A stretch of 64,000 nt of DNA from positions 124,001 to 188,000 of the forward strand of contig CAVQER010000001.1 in assembly GCA_963711595.1 (NCBI GenBank), read 5' to 3'. The position numbers and the translations under genes are program-made. Numbering within the stretch: the stretch's first letter is position 1; every line of letters begins with the position of its first letter. Positions 44,371 to 54,691 of this stretch are shown piece by piece. The stretch comes from JAUSIF01 sp963711595 (GTDB lineage: Bacteria > Pseudomonadota > Alphaproteobacteria > Rhizobiales > Xanthobacteraceae). Below the pieces are notes generated by a model. It was not told the origin of the DNA, made no database searches, and saw only the letters and a list, made by a program, of their open reading frames with translations.

Positions 44371-45111
44371 ATGACCACACCGCTCACCGGCAAGATCGCT
44401 CTCGTGACCGGCGCATCGCGCGGAATCGGCAAGGCCGTGGCGATGGCACTTGCCGGCGCCGGCGCGCACGTTGTCGCGCTCGCTCGCACGAGCGGCGGCC
44501 TCGAGGAACTCGATGATGCGATCGAGAAGGCAGGCGGCAGCGCGACCCTCGTCCCGGCCGACCTGAAGGACGGACCGGCACTGGACCGGCTCGGCGCGAG
44601 CCTGCACGAACGCTACAAGAAGCTCGACATCCTTGTCGCGAACGCCGCGATCCTCGGCGCGCTCTCCCCCCTCGGCCACATCGACCCGAAGGTGTGGGAC
44701 GACGTGATCGCGGTGAATCTCACTGCGAACTGGCGGCTGATCCGTTCGCTCGACCCGCTGCTGCGCCAATCGGATGCGGGACGTGCCGTGTTTGTGACTT
44801 CAGGTGTTGGGCAGAAGGCCATCCCCTATTGGGGCGCGTATTCCGTGTCGAAGTCCGGGCTGGAAATGCTCGCGCGTCTCTACGCGGCGGAAACCGAAAA
44901 AACCAATGTGAGGGTCAACCTGTTCAATCCGGGACCGACGCGCACGCGGATGCGCGCGCAGGCGATGCCGGGCGAGGATCCGATGACGCTCGATCCGCCG
45001 TTCAAGGTCGCCGAGCACATTCTGCAGCTTTGCCTGCCGAGCTGCGACAAGAGCGCGATGCTCTACGACTATCGCGTCAAGAAATGGCTGAGCTTCCGCG
45101 AGGCGGAGTAG
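44371..45111 (+). CDS. SDR family NAD(P)-dependent oxidoreductase
   Basis: The 246 residues form a classical short-chain dehydrogenase. The cofactor loop is TGASRGIG (residues 13-20), NAA lies in LDILVANAAILG, the catalytic Ser is in VFVTSGVG, and Tyr and Lys are in YSVSK. DLKD after the second beta-alpha unit and the Arg in ALARTSG suggest NADP(H). The substrate is unknown. It starts at the ATG at 44371. It lies downstream of purF but is probably transcribed separately because a hairpin intervenes. Confidence 0.92.
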   Translation: MTTPLTGKIALVTGASRGIGKAVAMALAGAGAHVVALARTSGGLEELDDAIEKAGGSATLVPADLKDGPALDRLGASLHERYKKLDILVANAAILGALSPLGHIDPKVWDDVIAVNLTANWRLIRSLDPLLRQSDAGRAVFVTSGVGQKAIPYWGAYSVSKSGLEMLARLYAAETEKTNVRVNLFNPGPTRTRMRAQAMPGEDPMTLDPPFKVAEHILQLCLPSCDKSAMLYDYRVKKWLSFREAE

Positions 45112-45117
45112 TCGCCA

Positions 45118-45283
45118 GTCATTCCGGGACGGCCCACCCAAGTCGGCCGTTGCCGACTTGGGCACTTAAGAATGCCGATCTCGGGTGCACCCGAGATCGG
45201 CGGGCCGGGCCCGGAATCCAGAAACGATCTCAGAGTTCGGGGCTGGATTCCGGGCTCGCCGCTTCGCGGCGCCCCGGAATGAC
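45118..45283. repeat. Nested palindromic intergenic element
   Basis: Outer 11-base inverted ends GTCATTCCGGG (45118-45128) and CCCGGAATGAC (45273-45283) enclose two perfect hairpins: CCCAAGTCGGC/GCCGACTTGGG (45137-45162, loop CGTT) and GCCGATCTCGGGT/ACCCGAGATCGGC (45174-45201, loop GC). It fills the gap between the converging SDR and der genes and may act as a two-way terminator. Confidence 0.75.
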
Positions 45284-45289
45284 AAAGGG

Positions 45290-46627
45290 TCACTTGCGTT
45301 TCGAATACGGGTTCTTCGCTTCGCGAAATGCGACGCGGATCGGCACGCCGGGCAAGTCGAACGCCTCGCGCAGGCCGTTCACAAGAAAACGCACATAGGA
45401 TTCGGGAAGCGCGCGCGTGCGCGTGCCGAAAAGCACGAAGCTCGGGGGCCGCGCTTTCGGCTGCGTCATGTAGCGCAGCTTGATGCGGCCGCCGGAGATG
45501 GCAGGCGGCGGATTCTGCTCGATTGCGGACTCGAGAAAGCGGTTGAGCGCCGCCGTCGGCACGCGCCGGTTCCAGGTCTCGTAGGTTTCCTCGATCGCAT
45601 CCAACAACTTGTCGAGGCCCTGACCGCTCAACCCCGCGACCGCGACGATCGGCATTCCTTTCGCCTGCGGCAGCCAGTGATCGGCTTCCTCGCGCAGCTT
45701 CTTCGGCGTGATCTCGTTGCGTTCGACGAGATCGATCTTGTTCATCCCGAGGACGAGCGCGCGGCCTTCGGTGACGACCAGATCGGCGATCCGGAGATCC
45801 TGCTCTTCGAACGACCTCGTGGCATCGAGCAGGACCACGACCACTTCGGCAAAGCGGATCGCGTTGAGCGCGTCGGCGACGGAAAGCTTCTCGAGCTTGT
45901 TATCGATCTTCGAGCGGCGCCGAAGGCCCGCCGTGTCGTAAAGCTCGAAGCGCCGGTCGCCGCGGCGGAACGCAACCGAGATCGCGTCGCGCGTGATTCC
46001 CGGCTCGGGGCCGGTCAGCAGACGCTCTTCGCCGAGCAGCCGGTTGATCAGGGTGGATTTGCCTGCGTTCGGCCGGCCGACGACCGCGACGCGGATCGCC
46101 CGATCTGCTTTTTTTTCTTCCTCGCGCTCGTCCGGTTTGGGCAGAAGCTCCGCCAAGGCTATATGGAGGTCCGCGAGCCCCTCCGCGTGCTCGGCCGAAA
46201 TCGCGACGGGCTCGCCGAGACCGAGCTCAAATGCTTCGTAGGCGCCGGACGCGGCCTTGCCTTCCGCCTTGTTGGCGACGACCACCACGGGCTTCCCGGA
46301 TTTCCGAACGAGATCGGCAAACGCCCGATCCGCGGGCGTCACCCCGGCCCGGACATCCATCAGGAAGAGGACAGCGTCGGCGTCGCGGATCGCGGCTTCG
46401 GTCTGCACCCGCATGCGCGCGGTGAGGGCTTGTGCCTCGGATTCTTCAAAGCCCGCCGTGTCGACAACCCCGAACGTGAGATCGCCGAGGCGCGCCTCCC
46501 CTATACGGCGGTCGCGGGTAACTCCGGGCGTGTCGTCGACGAGCGCGTCGCGCCGGCCGACCAGCCGGTTGTAGAGGGTCGACTTCCCCACATTGGGGCG
46601 GCCGACAATGGCGACGAGCGGTTGCAT
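45290..46627 (-). CDS. der: Ribosome-associated GTPase Der (EngA)
   Basis: An essential GTPase for 50S ribosome assembly, with two tandem G domains and a KH-like C-terminal domain. The first P-loop is GRPNVGKST (about residues 8-16), the second GRPNAGKST (about 187-195). DDTPGVTRD and DTAGFEE mark domain one; DAISVAFRRGDRRFELYDTAGLRR marks domain two. The start at the ATG at 46627 (MQPLVAIVGRPNVGKST) is preferred over an in-frame TTG two codons upstream. The 445 residues are normal. Third gene of a minus-strand set led by yfgM and the lipoprotein. Confidence 0.96.
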   Translation of the reverse strand: MQPLVAIVGRPNVGKSTLYNRLVGRRDALVDDTPGVTRDRRIGEARLGDLTFGVVDTAGFEESEAQALTARMRVQTEAAIRDADAVLFLMDVRAGVTPADRAFADLVRKSGKPVVVVANKAEGKAASGAYEAFELGLGEPVAISAEHAEGLADLHIALAELLPKPDEREEEKKADRAIRVAVVGRPNAGKSTLINRLLGEERLLTGPEPGITRDAISVAFRRGDRRFELYDTAGLRRRSKIDNKLEKLSVADALNAIRFAEVVVVLLDATRSFEEQDLRIADLVVTEGRALVLGMNKIDLVERNEITPKKLREEADHWLPQAKGMPIVAVAGLSGQGLDKLLDAIEETYETWNRRVPTAALNRFLESAIEQNPPPAISGGRIKLRYMTQPKARPPSFVLFGTRTRALPESYVRFLVNGLREAFDLPGVPIRVAFREAKNPYSKRK

Positions 46628-46663
46628 CGGCAAACATTGCGGAGGGTCAAATTAAGATCGGGT

Positions 46664-47047
46664 TCAGTTACGCGTTCCGGACCAGGCATCGTTTGGATCG
46701 CCGCTCTTCTTCGTCTTTGCGGATGATTTGGCCGGCGCCGGCGGGGCCGCCGGACCAGCCTTTGCAGCCTCGGGCGACCTCGCCTCGGGAGTCGCCAGCC
46801 GCTGCTCGGCCTCGGCGGGTGTCGTGTTCGCCGGAATCGGAATATTCGAGTTCGAGGGCTGCGGCGGCGGCGCACCGAACTCGACGCCCGGCACTCCCTC
46901 GGGAAAGAGCGGCTTGCGTGCACCGGGAAGCGGCGGTTGCTTTTGGTCGAACGGATTCAACTTTTCCAGCGTCTCGCAGCCGGCGATCGGAAATCCGATC
47001 GACAGGGCCAACAAGGCGGAAGCAACCAACCGAGAGCGGCGCGACAT
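46664..47047 (-). CDS. Short Pro-rich lipoprotein (127 aa)
   Basis: The start at the ATG at 47047 has an AGGGC site. The signal sequence (MSRRSRLVASALLALSIGF) ends in the lipobox IAGC, with Cys at residue 24. The mature part, ETLEKLNPFDQKQPPLPGARK, is followed by a Pro/Ala-rich, probably unstructured tail (NTTPAEAEQRLATPEARSPE). It lies between yfgM and der, where many alphaproteobacteria carry a BamB-type lipoprotein; no beta-propeller is present. It could be the remnant of a BamB start or an independent small lipoprotein. Confidence 0.75.
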   Translation of the reverse strand: MSRRSRLVASALLALSIGFPIAGCETLEKLNPFDQKQPPLPGARKPLFPEGVPGVEFGAPPPQPSNSNIPIPANTTPAEAEQRLATPEARSPEAAKAGPAAPPAPAKSSAKTKKSGDPNDAWSGTRN

Positions 47048-47054
47048 GATTGCC

Positions 47055-47732
47055 CTATTGCGTAGCCGTCGCCGGCGCGGCGGTGCCCATCTCACCCGCG
47101 AGGAGCGCGCCCATCACTTGCGCGCGATTGCGCATCGACGGCGGCGCGTCCGGATCGGCGACGATCTCCGCGAACCGCTTCGCCGCGGCGGCACGCTCGC
47201 CCGCGCGATAGTTCGAGAGACCGATGAGCTCGCGCGCCGAGTTGCGGAACGCGGATGAAGGCGCGAGCAACGGCTCCATGCGCGACGTAATCTCGGCAAC
47301 CGAAACGCTGTCGACGAGCAGCAGGGCAGACTGCACGCGGGCAAAATCGCGATACACGCTCTCGAACGAGGTATCCGCGGCGAGTGCGTCATAGGCCGCA
47401 ACGCCGGCTTGCCGATCGGCCTTCGCGGTCTCGGCCGCGGCGCGGAAGCGCGCGAGCAGTCTGTACCCGGAGGTGCCGTCCTTGGCGAGCGCGTTGAACG
47501 CAGCCTCGGCTTCGGAACGTTTTCCTTCGTTACCGAGCGCGATCGCGGATTCGAATTGGGCGCTGGACTTCCCGGCCTCCCGTGCGCTGTACCAATCCCA
47601 GACGCGCCAGCCGCCGACAGCGACGACGACAAGTACCGCGACCGCTACGACGTAAATGCCGTAGCGCTCCCAGAGCTTCATCATGCGTTCGCGGCGAAGT
47701 TCCTCGTCAACTTCGCGGATGATGTCGGACAT
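47055..47732 (-). CDS. YfgM-like membrane-anchored TPR protein
   Basis: YfgM-type proteins are ancillary SecYEG/chaperone partners in the periplasm. The 225 residues start SDIIREVDEELRRERMMKLW, a conserved cytoplasmic start. One transmembrane helix (about 25-45: YGIYVVAVAVLVVVAVGGWRV) precedes a periplasmic TPR-like helical domain ending MGALLAGEMG. The start is the ATG at 47732. The lipoprotein gene follows after 7 bases and der after that, so one operon is likely. Confidence 0.88.
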   Translation of the reverse strand: MSDIIREVDEELRRERMMKLWERYGIYVVAVAVLVVVAVGGWRVWDWYSAREAGKSSAQFESAIALGNEGKRSEAEAAFNALAKDGTSGYRLLARFRAAAETAKADRQAGVAAYDALAADTSFESVYRDFARVQSALLLVDSVSVAEITSRMEPLLAPSSAFRNSARELIGLSNYRAGERAAAAKRFAEIVADPDAPPSMRNRAQVMGALLAGEMGTAAPATATQ

Positions 47733-47828
47733 GAAATTCCTTACCGGCGCGTACGCGGCGGTTCCATTGCGGCCGGTACACTAGAGATGTGGATGGATCG
47801 TGGCAAACCCCGTTAATCCTTCGCGATT

Positions 47829-48651
47829 TCAGGCTTTGCCCTTGGCCGGATAGACGTTTTCCGGGCCGGGAAATTTCCGGGCGCGCACGTCTTCCGCGTA
47901 ACTCTTCACTGCGGCCTCGATGTGGCCGGCAAGCTCCCCGTAGCGCTTCACGAACTTCGGCACTCGCTGCGACAATCCGAGCATGTCCTCGAGCACGAGG
48001 ATTTGGCCGTCGCACGCAGGGCTCGCGCCAATGCCGATCGTCGGGATCGCGATCGTCTCGGTGATGCGGCGGGCGAGCGGCTCGGCCACGGCCTCGATCA
48101 CCAGGGCGAATGCGCCCGCGTCGGCAACCGCCTTGGCGTCGTCGAGAAACTTGCCCCACTCCGCTTCATCGCGACCCTGCGTCTTGAAGGAGCCGAGCGT
48201 GTTGATCGACTGCGGCGTCATCCCGATGTGCGCCATCACGGGCACGCCGCGCTCGACGAGAAAGCGGATCGAGTTCGGCCATGCGCACGCCGCCCTCGAG
48301 CTTGATCGCGCCGCAGTGGGTCTCCTTGAGCACCCGGGCGCAATTGCGAAACGCCTGCTCGCGGCTTTCCTCATAGGAACCGAACGGCATATCGACGACG
48401 ACGAGCGCGCGCTTCGAGCCGCGCATCACCGCTCGCCCCTGCAGGATCATCATATCGAGCGTCACGGGCACGGTCGTCTCGAGGCCGTGCATCACCATGC
48501 CGAGCGAGTCTCCGACGAGAATGACGTCGACGTACTGGTCGAGCAGGCTAGCCGTGTGCGCGTGATACGACGTCAGCGCGACAATGGGGTCTCCGCGCTT
48601 GCGGGCGCGAATGTCTGGCGCGGTAATGCGGCGTGGCGAGGCTTCGGTCAT
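47829..48651 (-). pseudogene. panB: 3-methyl-2-oxobutanoate hydroxymethyltransferase, one frameshift
   Basis: PanB makes ketopantoate, the first step of pantothenate (and so CoA) synthesis. It starts at the ATG at 48651 (MTEASPRRITAPDIRARK) and shows ALTSYHAHTA, VGDSLGMVMHGLETT, DMPFGSYE and KLEGG. Near 48273-48277 one extra base shifts the frame. The other frame continues SIRFLVERGVPVMAHIGMTPQ, IGIGASPACDGQILVLEDMLG and ends at the TGA at 47829-47831. Apart from the shift, every family block is present over a normal length of about 273 residues. A one-base sequencing error is therefore more likely than true loss, but a real auxotrophic mutation cannot be excluded. Confidence 0.88.
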
Positions 48652-48704
48652 GCGATGAGATGCGCGGGCGGTTCACGGAGCTGCCCAAAGGCGCATGAGC
48701 AGTA

Positions 48705-50345
<1,641 letters not shown>

Positions 50346-50442
50346 GATGGGAGGGATTTGGCCTATTCGCGGCGCGGGATCAAGGGGCGGCACATTATTT
50401 CTGCGTTAGGCATGGCTATCCGTTTCTTCCGCGGGCTTCTTC

Positions 50443-50529
50443 GTCATGCCGCGCTTGTCGCGGGCATCCACGCCTGCCCGCGATAAGAAGGCTCAAGGCG
50501 TGGATGGCCGGGACAAGCCCGGCCATGAC
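50443..50529. repeat. Palindromic element of the CCGGGCTTGTCCCGG family, copy 2
   Basis: The left arm GTCATGCCGCGCTTGTCGCGG and ATCCACGCC pairs with the right arm GGCGTGGATGGCCGGGACAAGCCCGGCCATGAC (about 50497-50529). It has the same layout as 12402-12489 in opposite orientation and occupies the gap between prfC and the GNAT gene. Confidence 0.65.
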
Positions 50530-50542
50530 AGCAAGTTTGCGA

Positions 50543-51064
50543 TCAGCTGCGCAGCGCCTTGTAGTAGATCGTCGTCGCGCAGAGGCCGCCGCCAGGCCAC
50601 AAGGCGTAGTCCGGAATCGTCCCGCAAAGCTGCCAGCCCTCGCGTTGATACACCCGCTCCGCATCGCCGCTCGCCGTATCGAGCACGAGCAGAGTCTTGC
50701 CGGCCTCCCGCGCACCGCGCTCGGCAGCAGCCAGCAATGCCGCGCCGACGCCCTGCCGGCGTGCGCGCCGGTGCACCAGCATCTTCGCGACGTCTCCGCG
50801 ATGTGGCTGGTTCTCGGGCTGCGCCAGAATTACCTGAACCGTGCCGACGATTCCATTCGCGTCTTCGGCCGCAAGCACGATGCGCTCGCCACGCGCGACA
50901 CTTTCGGCAGCGCTCCGCCAGAATGCGTCGGCCTTCTCGCGGGTCATCGGGAGCATGAAGCTGACCGAAGCGCCGCCTTCCACGCAGTCGATCAGGACGT
51001 CGCTCAAACCCGCGATCTCGCGATCCCCGATTTTCTCCAGCGATCGAATTCCGGTCGAAGCCAC
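50543..51064 (-). CDS. GNAT family N-acetyltransferase
   Basis: The start at the GTG at 51064 (a GGGAG site 9-13 bases upstream) is preferred to a TTG at 51082 that would overlap guaA. The 173-residue GNAT fold has ERIVLAAEDANGIVGTVQV (beta 2-4) and the acetyl-CoA loop VHRRARRQGVGAALL (Q/R-x-x-G-x-G/A). LLVLDTASGDAERVYQREGWQLCGTIPDYAL is typical of the tabtoxin-resistance-like subgroup. The acceptor is unknown. The start lies 4 bases after the guaA stop, so it is translated from the guaA transcript. Confidence 0.85.
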   Translation of the reverse strand: MASTGIRSLEKIGDREIAGLSDVLIDCVEGGASVSFMLPMTREKADAFWRSAAESVARGERIVLAAEDANGIVGTVQVILAQPENQPHRGDVAKMLVHRRARRQGVGAALLAAAERGAREAGKTLLVLDTASGDAERVYQREGWQLCGTIPDYALWPGGGLCATTIYYKALRS

Positions 51065-51068
51065 CGTC

Positions 51069-52625
51069 TTACTCCCACTCAATCGTTCCGGGCGGTTTCG
51101 ACGTCACATCGTAGACCACGCGATTGACGCCGCGCACTTCGTTGATGATGCGGGTAGCGACACGACCAAGGAAGTTCATGTCGAAGGGGTAGAAGTCGGC
51201 GGTCATGCCGTCCGTAGACGTGACCGCGCGCAGACCGACGACATGCTCGTAGGTGCGGCCGTCGCCCATGACACCGACGGTCTTTACCGGCAGGATCACA
51301 GCGAACGCCTGCCAGATCTCGTCGTACAAGCCCGCGCGGCGGATCTCTTCGAGATAAATCTCGTCAGCGAAGCGAAGAATATCGAGCTTGTCGCGGGTGA
51401 TCTCGCCCGGGCAGCGGATCGCAAGACCGGGACCGGGAAACGGATGCCGGCCGACGAAAACTTCAGGCAAGCCAAGCTCGCGGCCGAGCGCCCGCACCTC
51501 GTCCTTGAACAGCTCGCGCAGCGGCTCGACGAGCTTCAAATTCATGCGCTCGGGCAGTCCGCCGACGTTGTGGTGGGATTTGATCGTCACCGACGGCCCG
51601 CCGGTGAACGAGACGCTCTCGATCACGTCCGGGTAGAGCGTGCCTTGCGCAAGAAACTCGACCTTGCCGATCTTCTTTGCCTCATCCTCGAATACATCGA
51701 TGAAGAGCTTGCCGATGATCTTGCGCTTTTCCTCGGGGTCGGTCTTGCCCGCGAGCGCGCGCAGGAAGGTTTCGGACGCGTCCACGTGCACGAGCGGGAT
51801 GTTGTAGTGGCCGCGAAACAGCGCGAGGACCTTCTCGGCTTCAGCGAGGCGCAACAGCCCGTGGTCGACGAACACGCAGGTGAGTTGATCGCCGATCGCC
51901 TCATGCAGGAGCACGGCGGCGACGGCCGAGTCGACTCCACCCGACAGACCACACAGCACGCGGCCCTTGCCGACCTGCTTGCGGATCTTCTCAATCGACT
52001 CGTCGCGGAAGGCGCGCATGGTCCAGTCGCCGCGGGCGCCCACGATCTTGCGAACGAAGTTGCGCAGCACCGCCGCGCCGGTTGGCGTGTGAACGACCTC
52101 GAGATGGAACTGGACGGCGTAGAATTTTCGTTTCTCGTCGCCGATGATCGCAATCGGCGCATTTTCGGACGTGCCGAGAACCTCGAAGCCTTTCGGCAGC
52201 TGCGTGACGCGATCGCCGTGGCTCATCCACACCGGGTAACGCTGTCCCGGCTCCCACACGCCTTCATAGAGTGGCGACGGTTTCGTCACCTCGATCTCGG
52301 CGCGGCCGAACTCGCGGTGATGGCCGCCCTCGACCTTGCCGCCTAGCTGCTGCGCCATGGCCTGCTCGCCGTAGCAGATGCCGAGCAAGGGCACGCCCGC
52401 CTCGTATATCGATTGCGGCGCGAGTGGAGCGTTCTTGTCGAGAACCGACGCCGGCCCGCCGGAGAGGATCACGCCGCGCGGGCGCATCTCGAGGAAGGCT
52501 TTTTCCGCGTGCTGGTAAGGCACGATTTCGGAGTAGACCCCCTCCTCGCGTACGCGCCGGGCGATGAGCTGGGTGACCTGGGAGCCGAAATCGACGATCA
52601 GAATCTTGTCGTGCGGGGCCGTCAT
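51069..52625 (-). CDS. guaA: GMP synthase (glutamine-hydrolysing)
   Basis: It converts XMP to GMP, the last step after GuaB. The N-terminal class I amidotransferase has the nucleophile Cys84 in GICYGEQAMAQQLGG and the His/Glu pair in QFHLEVVHT. The ATP-pyrophosphatase domain has the PP-loop LCGLSGGVDSAVAA (about 225-238). The C-terminal dimer domain ends VVYDVTSKPPGTIEWE. The 518 residues are complete, starting at the ATG at 52625. guaB lies about 4 kb away on the same strand. Confidence 0.97.
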   Translation of the reverse strand: MTAPHDKILIVDFGSQVTQLIARRVREEGVYSEIVPYQHAEKAFLEMRPRGVILSGGPASVLDKNAPLAPQSIYEAGVPLLGICYGEQAMAQQLGGKVEGGHHREFGRAEIEVTKPSPLYEGVWEPGQRYPVWMSHGDRVTQLPKGFEVLGTSENAPIAIIGDEKRKFYAVQFHLEVVHTPTGAAVLRNFVRKIVGARGDWTMRAFRDESIEKIRKQVGKGRVLCGLSGGVDSAVAAVLLHEAIGDQLTCVFVDHGLLRLAEAEKVLALFRGHYNIPLVHVDASETFLRALAGKTDPEEKRKIIGKLFIDVFEDEAKKIGKVEFLAQGTLYPDVIESVSFTGGPSVTIKSHHNVGGLPERMNLKLVEPLRELFKDEVRALGRELGLPEVFVGRHPFPGPGLAIRCPGEITRDKLDILRFADEIYLEEIRRAGLYDEIWQAFAVILPVKTVGVMGDGRTYEHVVGLRAVTSTDGMTADFYPFDMNFLGRVATRIINEVRGVNRVVYDVTSKPPGTIEWE

Positions 52626-52707
52626 GCCAAGCAGGTAGCGGATCGCGGCGCACTCAGCAATGGCGGAAGAGCCGCACGCACATGTTCGACGCCCTGGCGG
52701 TAGCTAC

Positions 52708-54012
52708 TCAGGATGAGGGCGACTTCAGGACTGAAACGAAAAAGCCGTCGGTTTCCGTCCGGCGCGGGGTAAGGAGCAGACCCTCGCCGCTTTCAAGCGC
52801 TGCCGTACGCAGGATCGCTCCACGGTCGCCGATCGCCTTGCAGAACTCCGCCGGCGGCACGGGCACGAAGCCCGGCGAACGATCGAGAAATGCGCGCACC
52901 TGCGCGCCGTTTTCCGCATCCAGAACCGAGCAGGTCACATAGGCGATCGAGCCGCCCGGCTTCAGGAATCGCGTTGCCTGGTCGAGCAGCGCCACCTGCT
53001 CCCTGACGCGGATCTCGAGTGCTCCCGGCCGCATGCGCCATTTCGCATCGGGGTGGCGCCGCCAGACGCCGGTGCCCGTGCAGGGCGCGTCGACAAGCAC
53101 GAGGTCGATGTGCCCGACGAGATCCTCGAGCACATCCTTTTCCCCGCGCGGGCTGCGCACCTGAATGTTGCGCGCGCCGGAACGCTTGATCCGGTCGTAA
53201 ATCGGCGCAAGGCGCCGCGGGTCGTCGTCGTAGGCGAAAATCTGGCCGCGATTCTCCATGGCGGCGGCAAGTGCCAGCGTCTTGCCGCCGGAGCCGGCAC
53301 AAAGATCGAGGACCTGCTTGCCGGCCTTTGCGCCGGAAAGAAGTGCGGCAAGCTGCGATCCTTCGTCCTGGACCTCGTAGCCCCCTTTCTTGAATAACGG
53401 CTCCGAGGTCACTGGCGGCTGCTTGCCGTCGGCTTCGAGCGGGATGCGGAGGCCGACCGGGGACCACCGCGCCGGTGCGACGCGGAAATGCTCGAGCGCC
53501 GCAAGCGCCTTCTCGGGATTCGTCTTCAGCAGGTTCACACGAAGGTCCAACGGCGCGCGCGCGGAAAGTGCCGCGCCTTCCTCCGCGCGCTCGTCACCGA
53601 ACGTCTGGGCAAGGTGCGGGTCGAGCCATTCGGGATAGTCGCCGCGCACGTGCGCGGCCGCGGCTGTAAGGTCTGCGTTCGCGAGACGAAGGTGCTCGTC
53701 TTCGGTCAGCCGTTCCGGCGCGTAACGCGAGCCATCGGCAAGCTTTGCGATCGCATCCGCGTCGAGGCCGCGCGCAAGCCGCATGGTTCCGAGCATCAGC
53801 CCGCGCGGGCTGTCGTCCGCCATTACCCAGGCGGCGGATGCGCGCCGGCGCAAGGCGTCGTAGACGAGCCCGGCAATCGCGGCGCGGTCGCCGGAGCCCG
53901 CGTAGCGGTGGGTTTGTCCCCACTCGCGCAATACGTCGCCAATGGGCCGCGAGCGGGCTTCCAACTCGTCGAGGACTTCGATGGCCGCGGAAAGACGTGC
54001 CGATGGAGTCAT
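52708..54012 (-). CDS. RsmB/NOP-family rRNA cytosine-5 methyltransferase
   Basis: It methylates a cytosine in rRNA using S-adenosylmethionine. The 434 residues have an N-terminal NusB-like helical part (about 1-130). The Rossmann domain carries motif I VLDLCAGSGGKTLALA and the two catalytic cysteines, DAPCTGTGVWRRHPDAKW (motif IV) and YVTCSVLDAENGAQV (motif VI). It starts at the ATG at 54012, which overlaps the upstream gene's stop as ATGA, so translation is coupled. Confidence 0.92.
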   Translation of the reverse strand: MTPSARLSAAIEVLDELEARSRPIGDVLREWGQTHRYAGSGDRAAIAGLVYDALRRRASAAWVMADDSPRGLMLGTMRLARGLDADAIAKLADGSRYAPERLTEDEHLRLANADLTAAAAHVRGDYPEWLDPHLAQTFGDERAEEGAALSARAPLDLRVNLLKTNPEKALAALEHFRVAPARWSPVGLRIPLEADGKQPPVTSEPLFKKGGYEVQDEGSQLAALLSGAKAGKQVLDLCAGSGGKTLALAAAMENRGQIFAYDDDPRRLAPIYDRIKRSGARNIQVRSPRGEKDVLEDLVGHIDLVLVDAPCTGTGVWRRHPDAKWRMRPGALEIRVREQVALLDQATRFLKPGGSIAYVTCSVLDAENGAQVRAFLDRSPGFVPVPPAEFCKAIGDRGAILRTAALESGEGLLLTPRRTETDGFFVSVLKSPSS

Positions 54013-54644
54013 GATCGCGCCGCGGCTGCCAGGATGAAGGCGCCGCTCACAGCACAGTTCCTGAGCGTGTCAAACGCATGGGCAAGCTTCTCGTCGACAA
54101 GATCCAAATATTCCGTCCAGTCGTGCAGTCCAGTCAGCTCGCCGCGGCCATCGCTGATTCCGCGCAAGCCTACCATCGGGCGCCGAAATGAGTGCGCGGC
54201 ACGCAGAACCGAATAGCTCTCCATGTCGACCATGTCTGCCGCAATGGAGTCATAGGCAGCGCCGGACACGATATTCGCCCCGCTCGAAAGCGTTGCCGCC
54301 GGAATGCCAGGAATGCGGTGCGGGATTTCGATCACCGGCGGCTCGTCAAGGAACGGCGTCAGCCCGCGCTCGAACCCGAGCGGCGAGCAATCCATGTCGC
54401 GATAGCTGACGCTCGCCACCTGATAGACCTCGGCATGCGCCAGCATGCGCGAACCCGCGGAACCGAGCGTGAGGACAAGATCCGGCAAATTGTTCTGTTG
54501 CGCGAGCGCAGCGAGTGCCGCGGCGGTCGAAACAGCCGCTTCCACCGGTCCCACTCCGGTGATCAGCGGCGAAAGTCGCTCTCCCAGATGCGGCCCATAC
54601 TCGTGCTCCGTCGCCATGACCGTGAGCACGGACAGTTTACCCAT
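54009..54644 (-). CDS. MTA/SAH nucleosidase-like phosphorylase-family protein
   Basis: The start at the ATG at 54644 (MGKLSVLTVMATEHEYGPHLG) is chosen by family layout; its ribosome site is weak, and a frame reading on upstream lacks homology. The 211 residues contain LITGVGPVEAA, LVLTLGSAGSRM, the substrate Glu in ADMVDMESYSVLRAA and the catalytic Asp in LRGISDGRGEL. All are typical of nucleosidases that split 5'-methylthioadenosine or S-adenosylhomocysteine. Recycling of SAH next to a SAM-dependent methyltransferase is a plausible pairing (ATGA overlap with it), but the exact substrate is inferred. Confidence 0.85.
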   Translation of the reverse strand: MGKLSVLTVMATEHEYGPHLGERLSPLITGVGPVEAAVSTAAALAALAQQNNLPDLVLTLGSAGSRMLAHAEVYQVASVSYRDMDCSPLGFERGLTPFLDEPPVIEIPHRIPGIPAATLSSGANIVSGAAYDSIAADMVDMESYSVLRAAHSFRRPMVGLRGISDGRGELTGLHDWTEYLDLVDEKLAHAFDTLRNCAVSGAFILAAAARS

Positions 54645-54691
54645 CCGTACAAGGTGGCGTTCGGGATCGCGAATGGTCAATGCACGAAGGC

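Noticed and set aside
52626..52707. A possible tRNA or small RNA between guaA and the RsmB-family gene
   Set aside because: No cloverleaf arms or conserved T-loop sequence could be found.
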